Shown here: piece by piece, positions 12,365 through 13,497 of the stretch
Numbering within the stretch: the stretch's first letter is position 1
Layout of the letters: each line of letters opens with the position of its first letter
Assembly: GCA_035716005.1 (NCBI GenBank)
Contig: DASTKG010000060.1
Span: 1-13,497 of the forward strand
DNA: 13,497 nucleotides
Direction of reading: 5' to 3'
From: SZUA-252 sp035716005
GTDB taxonomy: Bacteria; Eisenbacteria; RBG-16-71-46; SZUA-252
Notes under the pieces: generated by a model
What the model was told of the DNA's origin: nothing
What the model saw: the letters and a program-made list of their open reading frames with translations, nothing else
Databases searched by the model: none
Made by a program: the position numbers and the translations under genes

Positions 12365-13462
12365 ATGCGTCTCGCGCTCACGCTCGCCGCGGGCCTCGTG
12401 CTCGCGCCCCTGGCCGCACCGACCCACGCCCTCGCCTCCGACCTCGCCCCGGGACGGCACGTCCTTCGCGGCGAGAAGATCCAGATCTGCAACGCGATCG
12501 GCGCCGCCACCCTCGTCCCCACGGACGGGGCCGACGTGGTCGTCGAGGTGACGGCGAGCGGCGCCGACGGCGCCAAGCTCCGCGTCGCGATCGACGATTG
12601 CGGCGGGGGGAAGCGGCTTCGCGTCGTCTATCCGTCCAACCGAATCGCCGATCCGAAAATGGGAGAGCACGACCGCCGGGAGACGACGCTCGACGGCTGC
12701 TGCGGGCCGGAGCGCATCCGGTTCACGCGCCCGGGCGACGGGCTCGACGCCCGCGCCGATCTCGTCATCCGGATCCCGAAGGGACAGAAGCTCACGCTCG
12801 GGCTCGGCGCGGGAAGCGTCTCGGCCGAGAAGCTGGATGCCCGGCTCGGGATCGACACGGGGAGCGCTCCGATCGTCGTCAAGGGGATGACCGGCTCCCT
12901 GGCCCTCGATTCCGGCTCGGGCGGCGCCACGGTGGAGCACTTCACAGGGTCGCTCGCCATCGACTCGGGAAGCGGCGATCTCGAGATCGAGCGCTTCCAG
13001 GGAACGCTCGCCGTCGATTCGGGTTCGGGCGGCGTGACGTTGAACCGCGTTCGCTGCGACAAGATCGCCATCGACTCGGGCTCGGGCGGCGTGACGGGCG
13101 ACGACATCGTGGCCGCCGCGCTCTCGGTCGAGACCGGCTCGGGTGGAATCGACCTCACCCGGCTGAGCGCGAAGGTCGTCGATTTCGACAACGGAAGCGG
13201 CGGTGTTCGCGCCGAACTGGCCGAATCCCCCGGGTCGCTCCACATCGAATCGGGCTCGGGCAACGTCGTGCTCACCGCGGATCGCGACCTGGACGCCAAG
13301 CTCGAGATCTGGTGCTCCAAGCGGCGCCTGCATCTCGATCTCCCCGTCGAGGCGAGCCGGATCGAGAGCGACTACTTCGAAGGCCGGGCCGGAAACGGCG
13401 CCGGGCTCATCGTCATCGAATCGGGCTCCGGAAACGTGTCGCTGAAGGCCCGCCCGGACTAG
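12365..13462 (+). CDS. Exported DUF4097-type beta-repeat protein
   Basis: Protein of 365 residues with a Sec signal peptide at about 1-25 ('RLALTLAAGLVLAPLAA', cleavage near ALA/SD). I see no lipobox or membrane anchor, so it is periplasmic or surface-located. The middle and C-terminus consist of a repeated unit of hydrophobic-x-hydrophobic-'DSGSGG'-hydrophobic, with the motif at residues 164 (DTGSAP), 182, 200, 218, 237, 256, 275, 295 and 352. Spacing is 18-20 residues, as expected for a beta-solenoid. The layout matches DUF4097 / putative adhesin families. Six cysteines (42, 79, 112, 113, 231, 317) could form disulphides. GGGAGGA lies four bases before the ATG at 12365. It is in the same direction as the subtilase 77 bp upstream, past a terminator-like hairpin. 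The function of the family is unknown; envelope-sensing or adhesive roles have been proposed. Confidence 0.82.
   Translation: MRLALTLAAGLVLAPLAAPTHALASDLAPGRHVLRGEKIQICNAIGAATLVPTDGADVVVEVTASGADGAKLRVAIDDCGGGKRLRVVYPSNRIADPKMGEHDRRETTLDGCCGPERIRFTRPGDGLDARADLVIRIPKGQKLTLGLGAGSVSAEKLDARLGIDTGSAPIVVKGMTGSLALDSGSGGATVEHFTGSLAIDSGSGDLEIERFQGTLAVDSGSGGVTLNRVRCDKIAIDSGSGGVTGDDIVAAALSVETGSGGIDLTRLSAKVVDFDNGSGGVRAELAESPGSLHIESGSGNVVLTADRDLDAKLEIWCSKRRLHLDLPVEASRIESDYFEGRAGNGAGLIVIESGSGNVSLKARPD
12800..13435 (+). repeat. Coding repeat array: 18-20 residue 'DSGSGG' units
   Basis: About eight clear units follow one another at 54-60 bp steps between residues 164 and 300. Weaker ones appear at 146 ('GLGAGS'), 316 ('WCSKRR') and 334 ('ESDYFE') before a final clear 'ESGSGN' at 352, so the array probably continues to the end. 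At DNA level the unit core is close to GACTCGGGCTCGGGCGG. Codon use varies between copies, so the array is an old protein repeat rather than a young DNA expansion. Confidence 0.75.
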
Positions 13463-13497
13463 CCGCCTCGCCCCTCCCTCGAACTTCCCCCCCGGGG

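Noticed and set aside
12800..13435. CRISPR-like or tandem DNA repeat because of regular GGCTCGGGCGG copies.
   Set aside because: The periodicity is in reading frame at 54-60 bp, spacers are coding and translate to beta-strand sequence; it is a protein repeat.
13463..13497. C-rich tail at the right edge.
   Set aside because: Only 35 bases of low-complexity sequence; no gene or signal can be supported.

Overview
The window is GC-rich, gene-dense bacterial DNA and holds eleven protein-coding genes. One of them (lat) runs off the left edge. I see no rRNA, tRNA, CRISPR array, transposase or phage gene. Several traits point to a Gram-negative bacterium: secreted proteins with Sec signal peptides, two small outer-membrane beta-barrels, a subtilase ending in an FlgD-Ig-like 'NPFNPTT' C-terminal domain, and a squalene/hopanoid gene set. 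The FlgD-Ig-like ending together with high GC suggests Candidatus Eisenbacteria or a neighbour in the FCB-like assemblage. That placement is inference; no marker gene here fixes it.

Left part (1-1484, minus strand): a truncated L-lysine 6-aminotransferase (lat) lies downstream of an Lrp/AsnC regulator on the same strand, as in the lat/lrpA pair known from mycobacteria. The regulator has a strong-looking promoter whose -10 lies inside a perfect Lrp-type 15-bp dyad. It is so close to the ATG that the mRNA should be nearly leaderless. This predicts tight autoregulation.

Next (1485-4097, plus strand): a MoxR/Mg-chelatase-like AAA+ ATPase is followed by a von Willebrand A protein with an intact MIDAS. 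This is a chelatase-style two-protein machine of unknown substrate. Its ATPase has Asn in place of the usual Walker B Asp and a Cys-rich insert.

4131-5399 (minus strand): two adjacent paralogous outer-membrane barrel genes, clearly a tandem duplication.

5453-9661 (plus strand): a promoter followed by hpnC-hpnD-hpnE, the three-enzyme route from farnesyl diphosphate to squalene. A mutY adenine-glycosylase gene overlaps the end of hpnE by GTGA. Overlapping stop/start codons join hpnC-hpnD and hpnE-mutY, so the four genes look like one transcription unit. No squalene-hopene cyclase is in view.

9694-13462 (plus strand): a secreted subtilisin-family protease with its own extended -10 promoter, then a hairpin, then an exported DUF4097-type protein built of about 18-20-residue 'DSGSGG' repeats.

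The most interesting points are the AAA+/VWA pair with its altered Walker B and putative metal knuckle, the predicted leaderless autoregulated lrp-lat unit, and the divergent C-terminal domain of MutY. I found no convincing wholly new system. The AAA+/VWA pair, whose substrate is unknown, is the best candidate for undescribed function.
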